Below are positions 1 to 8,360 of a stretch of 64,000 bases of DNA, piece by piece. The stretch's first letter is position 1. Each line of letters opens with the position of its first letter. The notes beneath the pieces were generated by a model. That model did no database searches, had not been told where the DNA came from, and worked only from the letters and a program-made list of their open reading frames with translations. The translations under genes and the position numbers were made by a program. This DNA is from Oceanispirochaeta sp963676905 (GTDB taxonomy: Bacteria; Spirochaetota; Spirochaetia; DSM-2461), in assembly GCA_963676905.2 (NCBI GenBank), contig CAXXVE010000001.1, forward strand, positions 248,001-312,000, given 5' to 3'.

Positions 1-1647
1 GAGGCTTCCTCGCTGACAGCGGTCCTCTACCCCGGTGACGGCGGAGAGGAGGGGAAGAAACTCCGCCTCAAACAGCAGTATTTCTTTATTTCAGCCTCCC
101 TCCAGGATATGATGGCCGATTTCCGCAAGTACGGCGACGCCCCCTGGTCTGAGTTTCCCGAAACAGCGGTGATCCAGCTCAACGACACCCATCCTGTACT
201 TGCAATCCCCGAGTTCATGCGCCTCCTTCTGGACGGTGAGGGACTCTCCTGGGATGAAGCCTGGGACATCTGCCGCCGGACCTTTGCCTACACCAACCAC
301 ACGGTACTGGAAGAGGCTCTGGAAAAGTGGCCCGACCGCTATGTCCGTGAACTCTTTCCCCGTCTGATACTGATTATTGAGGAGATCCAGAGACGGCTGG
401 AGCAGAACCCTCAGGCCCCCCGAATACTGAAAGACGGTGTTATCCACATGGCAGCCCTGGCGGCCCACGGCAGTTTCTCGATAAACGGAGTAGCCGCCCT
501 CCATTCGGAGCTTCTGAAGAAGACGGTCCTCAAGGAGTGGTACGCCCTCTACCCCGACCGTTTCAACAATAAAACCAACGGCATTACACAGCGCCGCTGG
601 CTGATGCGCTGCAATCCCCGCCTCACGTCTCTTATCAACGAAACAATAGGGACAGAGTGGCAGGAGGAGTCTTCACTCCTCTCCCGGCTGGCCTCTCATG
701 AGAACCAGTCTCTGCTGGAACGGCTCTCAGAGATCAAGAATGCCAATAAGGCAGATTTTGCAGACTGGCTGAAACGGAAGAAGGGAATCACAATTGAAAC
801 AGACTTTCTCTTTGACTTTCAGGTGAAGAGAATCCATGAATACAAGAGACAGCTTCTGAACCTTTTTACAATTCTGGGGCTCTACATGGATATAAAAGAG
901 AATCCCACAGCCTCAAGAGTTCCCCACTCCTTCTTCCTGGGGGGGAAAGCGGCACCCGGATATGTGATGGCCAAGGAGGTCATCTATTTTGCAGGACGTC
1001 TTTCACAGACCATAAACAGCGATCCCCTCTGCAGAGAGAAGCTGAGGCTCTACTTCCTGCCCGGTTACAATGTGAGTATGGCCGAGATGATCTTCCCGGC
1101 TTCGGAACTCTCACAGCAGATATCAACTGCGGGAAAAGAAGCATCCGGTACAGGAAATATGAAATTCATGATGAACGGCGCTCTGACTCTGGGGACCCAT
1201 GACGGAGCCAATATTGAGATCTTCCAGGCTGCGGGAGAAGAGAACAACATCCCCTTCGGCATGACCACCGATGAAGTTGTCCGTTACAGAGAGGGGTACA
1301 ATCCCGCAGGTTTTCTTGCAGGGAACGGCAGAGTCCGGAGTATGGTTGATGCCCTGAAGGGCGGAATTCTGGGAGATCCTGCGGAGCTGCACTACCTGAT
1401 TGACCAGATTACAAACTCTGATCCCTACCTTGTGCTTCCTGAAATAGAGGACCACACTGCGGCTGTCCGCAGGTCGGAAGATCAGTACAGAAACAAAGAT
1501 GAATGGAACCGGATGAGTCTGAAGAATATAAGCGCATCGGGAGTGTTCTCTTCGGACAGGACTATTTCAGAGTATGCCGGTGATATCTGGAAACTGGATT
1601 CCCGGAGAGATGTCCCCGCCCAGACTCACCGTTACCGCAACAGGTAG
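1..1647 (+). CDS. glgP: Glycogen phosphorylase, C-terminal part (5' end outside window)
   Basis: Releases glucose-1-phosphate from glycogen by PLP-dependent phosphorolysis in the cytoplasm. The reading frame is open from base 1, and the first residues (LRLKQQYFFISASLQD) match the family, so the gene runs in from the left and an ATG at 109 is internal. About 548 residues of a roughly 800-850-residue enzyme are visible. The PLP-lysine motif EASGTGNMKFMMNGAL is present, with the lysine codon at 1162-1164, followed by the family hallmark GTHDGANIEI. The C-terminus ends normally and no frameshift is seen. The next gene is convergent, with 34 bases between the stop codons and no obvious terminator. 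The identification is very secure; the start cannot be judged here. Confidence 0.97.
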   Translation, partial: EASSLTAVLYPGDGGEEGKKLRLKQQYFFISASLQDMMADFRKYGDAPWSEFPETAVIQLNDTHPVLAIPEFMRLLLDGEGLSWDEAWDICRRTFAYTNHTVLEEALEKWPDRYVRELFPRLILIIEEIQRRLEQNPQAPRILKDGVIHMAALAAHGSFSINGVAALHSELLKKTVLKEWYALYPDRFNNKTNGITQRRWLMRCNPRLTSLINETIGTEWQEESSLLSRLASHENQSLLERLSEIKNANKADFADWLKRKKGITIETDFLFDFQVKRIHEYKRQLLNLFTILGLYMDIKENPTASRVPHSFFLGGKAAPGYVMAKEVIYFAGRLSQTINSDPLCREKLRLYFLPGYNVSMAEMIFPASELSQQISTAGKEASGTGNMKFMMNGALTLGTHDGANIEIFQAAGEENNIPFGMTTDEVVRYREGYNPAGFLAGNGRVRSMVDALKGGILGDPAELHYLIDQITNSDPYLVLPEIEDHTAAVRRSEDQYRNKDEWNRMSLKNISASGVFSSDRTISEYAGDIWKLDSRRDVPAQTHRYRNR

Positions 1648-1681
1648 GCCGGCCCCCCTAACGACACTGAAGAGGCAGTCA

Positions 1682-2389
1682 TTACCAGGGAAGATGGGTT
1701 GAAATAAAAGGGTCCGCCAGCTGGAAGATGATAATAAGCACCAGTGCCGGTGTAAAGTTGGCGGTTTTAATCTTTTTCAGCTTGAGCAGGTTAATACCTA
1801 TCATCATGATCAGACATCCGCCGACGGCAGAGACAGCACTGATCATAGCCTCGTCCACATAGGGAGCGACCCATGTGGAAAGAAGGGTCAGTGCCCCCTG
1901 AATTAGAAGTACTGAAACAGCCGAGAATGCGACGCCCCACCCCATAACAGCCGCAAGAAGAACCGCAACAGAACCATCCATAACCGACTTCAGCATAATG
2001 AGCTGATAGTCCCCTTCAATTCCCGCCTTAAAGGAACCGACAATGGTCATGGCTCCTACGCAGAAGAGAACAGTGGCATCCAGAAAGCCCATGGCGAAGG
2101 GTCCCTCGCCGATTTTTCCGGGGAGCCTGTTTTTGATCCACTCCCCCATCTTGAGGACCAGATCCTCCAGCCCCATCCAGGTACCGAGAAGGCCTCCCAG
2201 CACCAGGGAGAAAACCATATAGAGGGCGTTGCACTCCTCCTGTGCCATACCTATACCCAGAAGAAGGGTAAAAACTCCAAGGGCAGTGAAGACAGAGGTC
2301 TCGTATTTATCGTGGATTCGTCCCTTCAGAGCTATTCCAAGAAGAGATCCGACAAGAATGGCTAATGCGTTAATTACTGCTGCAATCAT
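1682..2389 (-). CDS. DUF554 family membrane protein (YdfK/YqgA-like)
   Basis: A 235-residue polytopic inner-membrane protein of the DUF554 family, whose function is not established. It begins with the family pattern of an N-terminal hydrophobic helix with small residues (INALAILVGSLLGI). A glycine-rich segment (LVLGGLLGTWMGLED) and the conserved MGFLDATVLFCVGAMTIVGS stretch follow, and it ends in hydrophobic helices. Roughly six to seven membrane segments are visible. Its length is typical of the family. It stands alone, convergent with glgP and divergent from the small gene at 2524. No substrate can be inferred from context. Confidence 0.85.
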   Translation of the reverse strand: MIAAVINALAILVGSLLGIALKGRIHDKYETSVFTALGVFTLLLGIGMAQEECNALYMVFSLVLGGLLGTWMGLEDLVLKMGEWIKNRLPGKIGEGPFAMGFLDATVLFCVGAMTIVGSFKAGIEGDYQLIMLKSVMDGSVAVLLAAVMGWGVAFSAVSVLLIQGALTLLSTWVAPYVDEAMISAVSAVGGCLIMMIGINLLKLKKIKTANFTPALVLIIIFQLADPFISTHLPW

Positions 2390-2523
2390 GACGCAATCAT
2401 ATATCAGCCGGGGGAGTTAGAAAAGCTAATACAAGTTCTTTCTTAAATTTATCACTTTACACGCCGACAATGAAAATGTGCAGCAAATACTGCCGACCTT
2501 AGTACAACAGGAGGTGTACAGCC

Positions 2524-2859
2524 ATGTACAAAGAAACAAGAATGATCACTGACCACAAAGAGGCGGATGTACAGATAGCAAGTAAGTCGGCCGATAAGAT
2601 TTACTGTGCCAACTGCATTCACTGCAAGCTTGTCCGATCCACCACAGGCAATAACGACCAGTACCAGCTGCGCGTCAGATGCGATGCGGGTAAATGGAAA
2701 AAGAAGCTTGGTGAGGAAAAATTCTATAAGTACTTTACTGTTGCCCGAAGAAGTACCGAGGACTGTGATCTCTATGAACCCATGGGTGACACAAAAGCCT
2801 TCCTGAAAGAGCTTAAAAAGACTCTTCCCATCAAAGATGAAGTATATATGTGCCCCTGA
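2524..2859 (+). CDS. Small conserved cysteine-containing protein of unknown function
   Basis: A 111-residue cytoplasmic protein that I cannot assign to a characterised family. Four cysteines lie in a pattern suggesting a metal site: CANCIHC near residues 28-34 (CxxC plus one more Cys), RCDAG near 56, and CDLYEP near residue 83. The middle is strongly basic (KWKKKLG). The start is supported by GGAGG nine bases upstream of ATG. It is followed 111 bases later by a lipoprotein gene on the same strand. Zinc-ribbon-like folding is an inference; no enzymatic motif is visible. Confidence 0.75.
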   Translation: MYKETRMITDHKEADVQIASKSADKIYCANCIHCKLVRSTTGNNDQYQLRVRCDAGKWKKKLGEEKFYKYFTVARRSTEDCDLYEPMGDTKAFLKELKKTLPIKDEVYMCP

Positions 2860-2970
2860 TCTGCATCAGGGATAAACACTTGAGAGATTATACGCCCCAA
2901 AAATACCTCTAACCTTGAAAATGAGATAGGTGTGGAGTATTATGATTCCCATATTCAGATGAGGGATCAA

Positions 2971-3414
2971 ATGCACAAATATTTCATTTATACATTCATT
3001 GCCGTCTTGTCATTCCTGTCCTTTTCCTGTCAGTCCACCCCCACTGCGGTGAATCAGAGCTGGTCGGAAGAGATGTTTTTTAAACAGGCCCAGACAGCCG
3101 TCGACAACAATCAGCTTTCAACCGCACTCTTCTACTATGAGGTTTTCCTCGTCCGTTTCCCGGAAAATCATGCACGGGTAATTGCCGCCGAGTATGAAAG
3201 AGCTATTCTGTACAAGAAACTTGGAGCCGAAGATCTGGCGATTCAAGGGCTTAAGGGAGTTCTGGACAGCTATGAAAACAGCAGTTATGTAATTCTCTAT
3301 CCGCCCCGGTACAAGGTGCTGGCAGAAAAGGTTCTGGCCCAGCTGGAAGGAAGACCCCTTGATCCGGTAGATCCGGACAAGTATCCCGCCAGACAGGCTA
3401 CTTCACCCTATTAG
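2971..3414 (+). CDS. Small lipoprotein, TPR-like
   Basis: A putative 147-residue envelope lipoprotein. The frame is open further upstream (ATG at 2932), but the ATG at 2971 is preceded by GAGGG at good spacing. It also begins directly with a signal sequence (MHKYFIYTFIAVLSFLSFSC), ending in a relaxed spirochaete-style lipobox with the modified Cys at residue 20. The mature part contains helical, tetratricopeptide-like sequence (QAQTAVDNNQLSTALFYYE, then YERAILYKKLGAEDLAIQG), as in BamD- or YbgF-like scaffold lipoproteins. It ends just before a convergent gene, with only 5 bases between the stops. The exact role is unknown. Confidence 0.75.
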   Translation: MHKYFIYTFIAVLSFLSFSCQSTPTAVNQSWSEEMFFKQAQTAVDNNQLSTALFYYEVFLVRFPENHARVIAAEYERAILYKKLGAEDLAIQGLKGVLDSYENSSYVILYPPRYKVLAEKVLAQLEGRPLDPVDPDKYPARQATSPY

Positions 3415-3419
3415 GTCAA

Positions 3420-4544
3420 TCAGTACTCCGAAGGAAGCAGTATCGGATAGATTGATATGCCGAGATTTGCCGCTTCCTCGTAGACCATTTCCTTTGTGAT
3501 GGTTCCTTTGGGAACCTCATGGGGAGGTGCGTCACCCACCTGGATGATTATCCTGTTATCAGCGGTCCAGTCATAATTGGATATACCGCTGAAAATTCCT
3601 TCATAAACAGCCTCGGGAATATCACGCCCTCCGGCGACAGTGATTCTGTCCAGATGCCACTGCAGCTGATCCAGATCTGTCATAAAGGGGTACTCTTTGG
3701 TAAGATAGGCCTCCTTGTAGTCCCGGTAGAGCACCAGTCCGACACGGAACTCCTCAAAACCCTCTATATGGCTCTTAACAACGGGCACAAGCTTCTTCTG
3801 GATAAAGTGGATATCGTTTTTCATGCTTATCGTTGTATCCACAACAAGAACAACATCGATGCTGTCTCCCTCAACTGATGTGATAATCCTCTCAATTTTG
3901 TCCACAGCATCATCACCGTCATCGGCACGGATAAACTCTCCCCCCGTCATGATGGCAGCCTCTTCCATGATGTCCTCAAGCTCTTTCTCCGCCACCTCCA
4001 TAACCACTGGAGGAGGAAGTTCCCTGATCTTTGTTGAGAGCACGAAGGGATTATCAAGATAGGTTCCGGTGTAATCGGCATAGGGCTTTTCAAAAGACCG
4101 GATATTCAGCCAGGACCCCTGGCGTATCTCGACCTGCCCCTCTCTGCTCCAGGGATATCCATAGGTCAGATGAAGGGGGACAAAGATCTCAAAGGCCATG
4201 GACTCGAGAATCTCATTATAGACAGGAGAGGAGTCGATCAGAAAAAACCGCTCATCATCCATGGGGAGAAGTTCACCGTTCAGCATCCGGGGTTCATCCC
4301 CGTTGATTGAATTATATTCATAGGCACGGAGGGCAAAGGAATCTCTCTGCTTCTCGGGATCGGCGGTGGATTCAGTCAGAAGCACAGAGTTCATCCCCTC
4401 TTTCTGCCTGATCCAGAGGTGAAATCCCTCACCTTCAACCATATCAAGATAGACATCCCCGGCTTCGATATTAAGCTCCTGGGAACTGAGAGTCAGCAGA
4501 GGTGCGGCAATAAAAATGATTAATAAAGCTATTCCTTTTCTCAT
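3420..4544 (-). CDS. Secreted von Willebrand factor A-like domain protein
   Basis: A 374-residue exported protein with an N-terminal signal peptide (MRKGIALLIIFIAAPLLTLS). The N-terminal half has no recognised fold. The C-terminal half, from about residue 228, is a vWA-like domain opening with VVLVVDTTISM. Its first metal-site motif is D-T-T-I-S at residues 236-240, a T-for-S variant of the MIDAS DxSxS. A later GGRDIPEA supplies the typical conserved Asp. The protein ends at IYPILLPSEY, so it has no C-terminal membrane anchor, unlike many BatA/BatB proteins. Such domains mediate metal-dependent protein contacts; the partner is unknown. No clear Shine-Dalgarno precedes the ATG. Confidence 0.75.
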   Translation of the reverse strand: MRKGIALLIIFIAAPLLTLSSQELNIEAGDVYLDMVEGEGFHLWIRQKEGMNSVLLTESTADPEKQRDSFALRAYEYNSINGDEPRMLNGELLPMDDERFFLIDSSPVYNEILESMAFEIFVPLHLTYGYPWSREGQVEIRQGSWLNIRSFEKPYADYTGTYLDNPFVLSTKIRELPPPVVMEVAEKELEDIMEEAAIMTGGEFIRADDGDDAVDKIERIITSVEGDSIDVVLVVDTTISMKNDIHFIQKKLVPVVKSHIEGFEEFRVGLVLYRDYKEAYLTKEYPFMTDLDQLQWHLDRITVAGGRDIPEAVYEGIFSGISNYDWTADNRIIIQVGDAPPHEVPKGTITKEMVYEEAANLGISIYPILLPSEY

Positions 4545-4664
4545 GTTATATTTATCGGTGATTTTCCCGCCTTCATGATGAGATTTTCATAAAGATTACC
4601 CGCCGGCCCTTGAATCACCGCTCCCCTGCCGCCCCTTTCTGAAGGGTAGAAGGAGAGACGGCCT

Positions 4665-5702
4665 ATGCACGGGAGAGGGAGGAGAGAACTTTATAGAAAT
4701 TTAATTCTTTTTGCAGCACTCCTTATTGGAGGGTGTTCACTTCAGAATGACGGAAAGATCCTCACAGAACCGGATCTGAGCCCCCCCAGGCTTCTGAACA
4801 TATCGCCGGGAGAAGAAGCTGAACTGCTCATTCTCTTTGATGAGGAGATCTGCCCCGAAAGCGAAAGCATAACCCTGAACTCCGGAGACCGCGCCGGTCT
4901 GACAGTCCGGAGAGGCAGCACGCTCTGCCTTCAGCCGGAGAGGGAGCTTATCCCCGGGAGAGAGTACAGGGCCGCCCTGACAGTAGAGGATATGAAAGGA
5001 AACAGCTGCCGTTTTGTACTGCCCTTCTGGGGATGGAATCCCGAACTGCCACCACTGCTGATTAATGAGCTCAATCCCGATGGATCGGACACTAATCCGG
5101 ACTGCATAGAACTCATCTGCCTCGGGGCCGGCAGCACCGCCGGGCTCTGCCTCTACTACGGGACATCAAGGCACTATGATTACCGCTACATCCTCCCCCC
5201 TCTGAGGATTGAGGCGGGAGATTATATAATCATCCACTGCCGTCGGGAGTATACGGATGGAGAGATCAGCGAAAGCACAGACAAAGCAGTGAGTACCGGA
5301 AAAATGAGCTATGACGGGGCCTGGGACCTTTGGCTGCCCGAGGACAGGGGACTTTCAGGAAGCAACGGAATAGTTTCCATTTATGACTCCCCAGGCGGGA
5401 AGATTATGGACGGGGTTGTGTACTCAAACAGGACATCGGACCCCGAAGATGACAGACTGGGGTGGACAGCAGCGACCTTTGATCCTGCGGCGGATATTTA
5501 TGAAGAGGAGGGCTGGGATTTCAGTTCCGAGATGATACCGCCTGAAGAAGCAGCCTACTCCGGATATTTTTCAGCAACCAGAAGCCTCTGCAGATCTTCT
5601 GACAGCAGGGACAGCAACAGCAGCGCCGACTGGCATACAGTGCCCAACAGCAGTAAAAGCTTCGGTTGGGTCAACACGGATGAAGAGTATACCCCGCAGT
5701 AA
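4665..5702 (+). CDS. Lipoprotein with Ig-like and lamin-tail-like (LTD) regions
   Basis: A 345-residue envelope lipoprotein. The signal sequence ends in LLIGGC, a good lipobox with Cys at about residue 24, and AAGGAGA precedes the ATG. Residues of about 35-120 resemble a bacterial Ig-like (SbsA/Big_5-type) domain: 'PPRLLNISP', then a strand-rich stretch ending in 'EDMKGN'. From about 126 the sequence LLINELNPDGSD...CIELICLG resembles the start of a lamin-tail (LTD) domain. The last 60 residues contain 'YSGYFSATRSLCR' and 'DWHTVPNSSKSFGWVN', which look like the usual end of surface-exposed LTD repeats. The domain calls are by eye, and the function is probably surface adhesion or display. Confidence 0.7.
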   Translation: MHGRGRRELYRNLILFAALLIGGCSLQNDGKILTEPDLSPPRLLNISPGEEAELLILFDEEICPESESITLNSGDRAGLTVRRGSTLCLQPERELIPGREYRAALTVEDMKGNSCRFVLPFWGWNPELPPLLINELNPDGSDTNPDCIELICLGAGSTAGLCLYYGTSRHYDYRYILPPLRIEAGDYIIIHCRREYTDGEISESTDKAVSTGKMSYDGAWDLWLPEDRGLSGSNGIVSIYDSPGGKIMDGVVYSNRTSDPEDDRLGWTAATFDPAADIYEEEGWDFSSEMIPPEEAAYSGYFSATRSLCRSSDSRDSNSSADWHTVPNSSKSFGWVNTDEEYTPQ

Positions 5703-5720
5703 TCCTACGGGGATAAGGGA

Positions 5721-6041
5721 CTAGACGAGGTCTTTGAACATTTCTTCGATGGAATCTCTGGGGATAACACCTACATTCTGCTTAATGACTTCACCGCCGT
5801 TAAATACCATCAGCGTGGGGATACTCTGTATATTGTATCTTCCTGAGGATTCGGGGGCATCATCTACATTGGCCTTGCAGACCTTGAGTTTGCCGGCATA
5901 CTCCTCGGCAATTTCGGCAACAAGGGGGCCCAGCATCTTGCAGGGGACACACCACTCAGCCCAGAAATCAATCAGTACCGGAATATCTGATTTTAATACT
6001 TCCTGCTCGAAAGTATCATCCGTAAGGATAACTTCTGACAT
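5721..6041 (-). CDS. trxA: Thioredoxin
   Basis: A 106-residue cytoplasmic thiol-disulfide oxidoreductase. The active site is FWAEWCVPCK with Cys31 and Cys34. Val takes the place of the usual Gly in WCGPC, a variation that occurs in some bacterial thioredoxins. The cis-proline motif SIPTLMVF and the C-terminal glycine motif follow as expected. The frame stays open 57 bases further upstream, but AAGGAG sits eight bases before the ATG at 6041 and the protein then has the standard thioredoxin length, so I use that start. It is followed upstream on the same strand by an unknown gene whose stop lies 82 bases away. Confidence 0.95.
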   Translation of the reverse strand: MSEVILTDDTFEQEVLKSDIPVLIDFWAEWCVPCKMLGPLVAEIAEEYAGKLKVCKANVDDAPESSGRYNIQSIPTLMVFNGGEVIKQNVGVIPRDSIEEMFKDLV

Positions 6042-6123
6042 TAATTTACTCCTTAAAATTCCCTGGTCGTAAGAATGTATTCTTAATTTGTATTTCACAA
6101 AAGGATTTCCGGCAGATTTACTT

Positions 6124-6948
6124 TTAAAACCTTTTCAGATCCTTCAGCCTGAAATCATTTATTATATTTTCAACATAATTATAGGCAATTTCAACACTTT
6201 CGTCCATTAATCCGCGATCACGGCACTCTTCAAGAATCCGTTTGAGCTCATTAAGAAAAAATGAGGCTCTTTTGATACACTCCTGAGCCTCCCGGAACAG
6301 CTCGGAGGCATACTGCCCTCTCTGCTTCAGAAGGAACAGATAGCGCTCCAGTTCAGGAGGAACATCATTCTCTCCCATTGTTGTCATCTTAAGGAGCCGG
6401 TTCTCAAGCTCATAACTCACGGAGGAGGAGTAAACCTTCCTTATAAAGCCTGAGATTACAACCCAGTGGATACGGTCCAGTTCATTCAGAGCCCCATACA
6501 GTTTTTTAACTTCCACAGAAGCATCTTCATCAATATCGATCTCGGGGTACTTCTCAATCTTTTTTTCAAGCTCTTCCATAATCTTGTCGGCAAAGCTTCT
6601 TTTGTCCGCGGGGGCTGCTTTTCGAACATGGACAGAGGCTGCCTTTTCGTTTTCCCTGTCCCTTGTCAGAGCCTGAAGATGCTCAATTTCCTCCCTTATA
6701 AACCGTGTCAGATCAACACGGGCATGGAGGGCTGTAATATAACGGTCTTCGAAACCGGATTTTTCATCTATAGCAGTCATATAGCTGATGATGTAGTCAT
6801 CGTAGCCTTTCCTGATTTTTGCAAGGGCCGTTTCGATCTCTTTGCTGCTTAATTTGTCACTTTTTTTTCTGCTGAACATCAGTACAAGTATCAGCTTTTT
6901 TAGAGCTCTGGTCAATGTATCCGTCCTATATAGGGTCTGTTCATTCAT
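6124..6948 (-). CDS. Conserved hypothetical helical protein
   Basis: A 274-residue soluble protein that I do not recognise. It has no signal peptide or membrane segment. The composition is highly charged and helical, with likely coiled-coil stretches around residues 75-100 (EEIEHLQALTRDRENEK) and 115-160 (EELEKKIEKYPEIDIDED). The start is the ATG at 6948; the frame extends two codons further to a TTG. Its neighbour downstream on the same strand is thioredoxin. The divergent neighbour is a beta-barrel gene, and the two share a short 105-base intergenic region. No function can be proposed. Confidence 0.65.
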   Translation of the reverse strand: MNEQTLYRTDTLTRALKKLILVLMFSRKKSDKLSSKEIETALAKIRKGYDDYIISYMTAIDEKSGFEDRYITALHARVDLTRFIREEIEHLQALTRDRENEKAASVHVRKAAPADKRSFADKIMEELEKKIEKYPEIDIDEDASVEVKKLYGALNELDRIHWVVISGFIRKVYSSSVSYELENRLLKMTTMGENDVPPELERYLFLLKQRGQYASELFREAQECIKRASFFLNELKRILEECRDRGLMDESVEIAYNYVENIINDFRLKDLKRF

Positions 6949-6977
6949 ACTCAAAATTGGTGATTTTTATTTTGGAT

Positions 6978-7006
6978 TTGACCATATCCAGTTTAAAAGG
7001 TACTAT
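6978..7006 (+). promoter_or_regulatory. Sigma-70-type promoter of the 7054 barrel gene
   Basis: TTGACC (6978-6983), a 17-base spacer, then TACTAT (7001-7006). Transcription would start near 7013, at the beginning of the leader that is duplicated at 8139. Confidence 0.65.
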
Positions 7007-7053
7007 TTATTCCATGATTGAAACTGACTTATTACAGTAAGGAGAAAAAGAAA

Positions 7054-8028
7054 ATGAAAAAATTGTTACTGCTGCTCGCACTGGTTGTCATCGGGACAGC
7101 TCTGTTCGCTGACGATGCCCTGGTACTCCCCAAGGGGGTTATGCGCGTCCGATTAACAAATACCTATGCCTTTATGGATCAGGCTTACGATGATTCCGGA
7201 AGCCTTCAGGACGACAGAGAAGTCAAGATGGATATTCTGGGAGCCGCCTTTGAACTGGGTATGACCGACCAGATCACTCTTGGAATTCAGTGGGCTCCCG
7301 GCTATACAGTCTGGTCCGAAATTGAAGGTGTAGATGACGGAAAATTGACAGGTGTTCACCATCTGTATTTGGGAACAAAGATTCAGCTTCTGGGAGAAAA
7401 GGCCTTTATTCCCTCTGAAAAAATGCGCTTTACCGTTACTCCCGGTGTAAGAATTCCCCTACAGAAATACGATGTTGAATCTGAATTTACAAATTATTCT
7501 ACAGGTAAAGAGTACCAGCTAGACAGTGTAGACAACGAAGCATGGGGTATCGGAGGAAGACTCAAGTTTGACTACCTCTTTACCGACAGCTTCTATCTGA
7601 ACCTCTATACAGAGATGATCTACAACCTGCCCACCAAGAGGAATCTTGACCTTACGAGGGCTGGCGGATTGTATCCTACCTTAGGGCCTGCCGTTTTTGG
7701 AGACTTTGAATACGAGTACGGTCTGGATGCGCTCTTCGAAATCGATCCCCATTACGACTGGAGTATTACAGAGGGCCACACCCTCTCTTTCAGCCTCCCC
7801 ACCCGCTATACCTATATACCTGAGCTGACAGTTGAAGGAGATGCAATTCCAAACAGTGGCGGCTACATGGTAACCCTGACCCCCACACTCAACTACTTCA
7901 ACACAAGCTCCATGATTCCCTGGGAAGCATCCATCGATTACAGCATCCCTGTAATGGGTAAGAATACCACCAGGACCAATACCATTACTTTCCAGCTGAA
8001 ACTCTACGCTCAGCTCTTCGGATTCTAA
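7054..8028 (+). CDS. Outer-membrane beta-barrel protein
   Basis: A 324-residue exported protein. The signal peptide is MKKLLLLLALVVIGTALFAD. The remainder alternates hydrophobic and polar residues with many aromatic strand ends, for example SFYLNLYTEMIYNLP and GYMVTLTPTLNYF. It terminates in a strand (TITFQLKLYAQLFGF) with a C-terminal aromatic, as in outer-membrane barrels. The frame is open back to a TTG at 7018, but AAGGAG lies just before the ATG at 7054, and the protein then starts with the signal peptide. It has its own promoter (6978-7006) and terminator (8065-8101), so it is probably monocistronic. The transported solute, if any, is unknown. Confidence 0.8.
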   Translation: MKKLLLLLALVVIGTALFADDALVLPKGVMRVRLTNTYAFMDQAYDDSGSLQDDREVKMDILGAAFELGMTDQITLGIQWAPGYTVWSEIEGVDDGKLTGVHHLYLGTKIQLLGEKAFIPSEKMRFTVTPGVRIPLQKYDVESEFTNYSTGKEYQLDSVDNEAWGIGGRLKFDYLFTDSFYLNLYTEMIYNLPTKRNLDLTRAGGLYPTLGPAVFGDFEYEYGLDALFEIDPHYDWSITEGHTLSFSLPTRYTYIPELTVEGDAIPNSGGYMVTLTPTLNYFNTSSMIPWEASIDYSIPVMGKNTTRTNTITFQLKLYAQLFGF

Positions 8029-8064
8029 TCAACCACTGTTTCTTTAAGAAATCAATGTTTCTAT

Positions 8065-8101
8065 AAGGCCCTTCCCTGTTTCAGGGATAGGGCCTTTTTT
8101 T
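8065..8101 (+). terminator. Rho-independent terminator after the 7054 gene
   Basis: A hairpin with arms AAGGCCC and GGGCCTT, plus an inner CCCTG/AGGG pairing, is followed directly by a run of seven T. Confidence 0.85.
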
Positions 8102-8138
8102 GTTTCCGGAACCAGGTTATTAAAGTGGCCGGATACTT

Positions 8139-8173
8139 CATGATTGAAACTACTTATTAACAATAAGGAGAAA
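8139..8173 (+). repeat. Second copy of the 7013-7047 leader, without its gene
   Basis: This 35-base stretch matches 7013-7047, the 5' leader and ribosome-binding site of the barrel gene, apart from one mismatch and two one-base gaps. Both copies contain CATGATTGAAACT and TAAGGAGAAA. No open reading frame of useful length follows this copy: the first ATG at 8186 stops after three codons. It looks like the stump of a lost duplicate gene. Confidence 0.75.
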
Positions 8174-8213
8174 TATCCGGCCGGATATGCATCCATAGTA
8201 TACCGACTGCGCA

Positions 8214-8336
8214 ATGAGTGCAATAAGTAAACTATCAATGAAACAAAAAAAATTCGGGGACAGGAATACAGTAAAAGAACTGATTGCAGAGCGCATACTA
8301 AACTGTCACAGACTGGATGAAGATTCTGAGAAGTAA
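8214..8336 (+). other. Possible 40-codon ORF or gene remnant in an otherwise empty gap
   Basis: The 8029-8360 gap holds a terminator, the orphan leader copy and this short frame. From the ATG at 8214 it encodes a 40-residue, basic then acidic peptide ending NCHRLDEDSEK; an internal ATG lies at 8238. No Shine-Dalgarno is seen. The preceding 30 bases read as plausible protein in another frame, so this could be a frameshifted relic. Evidence for a working gene is weak. Confidence 0.2.
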
Positions 8337-8360
8337 TGAGGATATAGAACTGTTTTGAAC

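Noticed and set aside
109..1647. Glycogen phosphorylase as a complete short gene starting at 109
   Set aside because: The frame is open to base 1, and residues before 109 match the family, so the ATG is internal.
8044..8238. A 64-codon minus-strand frame
   Set aside because: It runs through a rho-independent terminator hairpin and a duplicated leader, and has no ribosome site.
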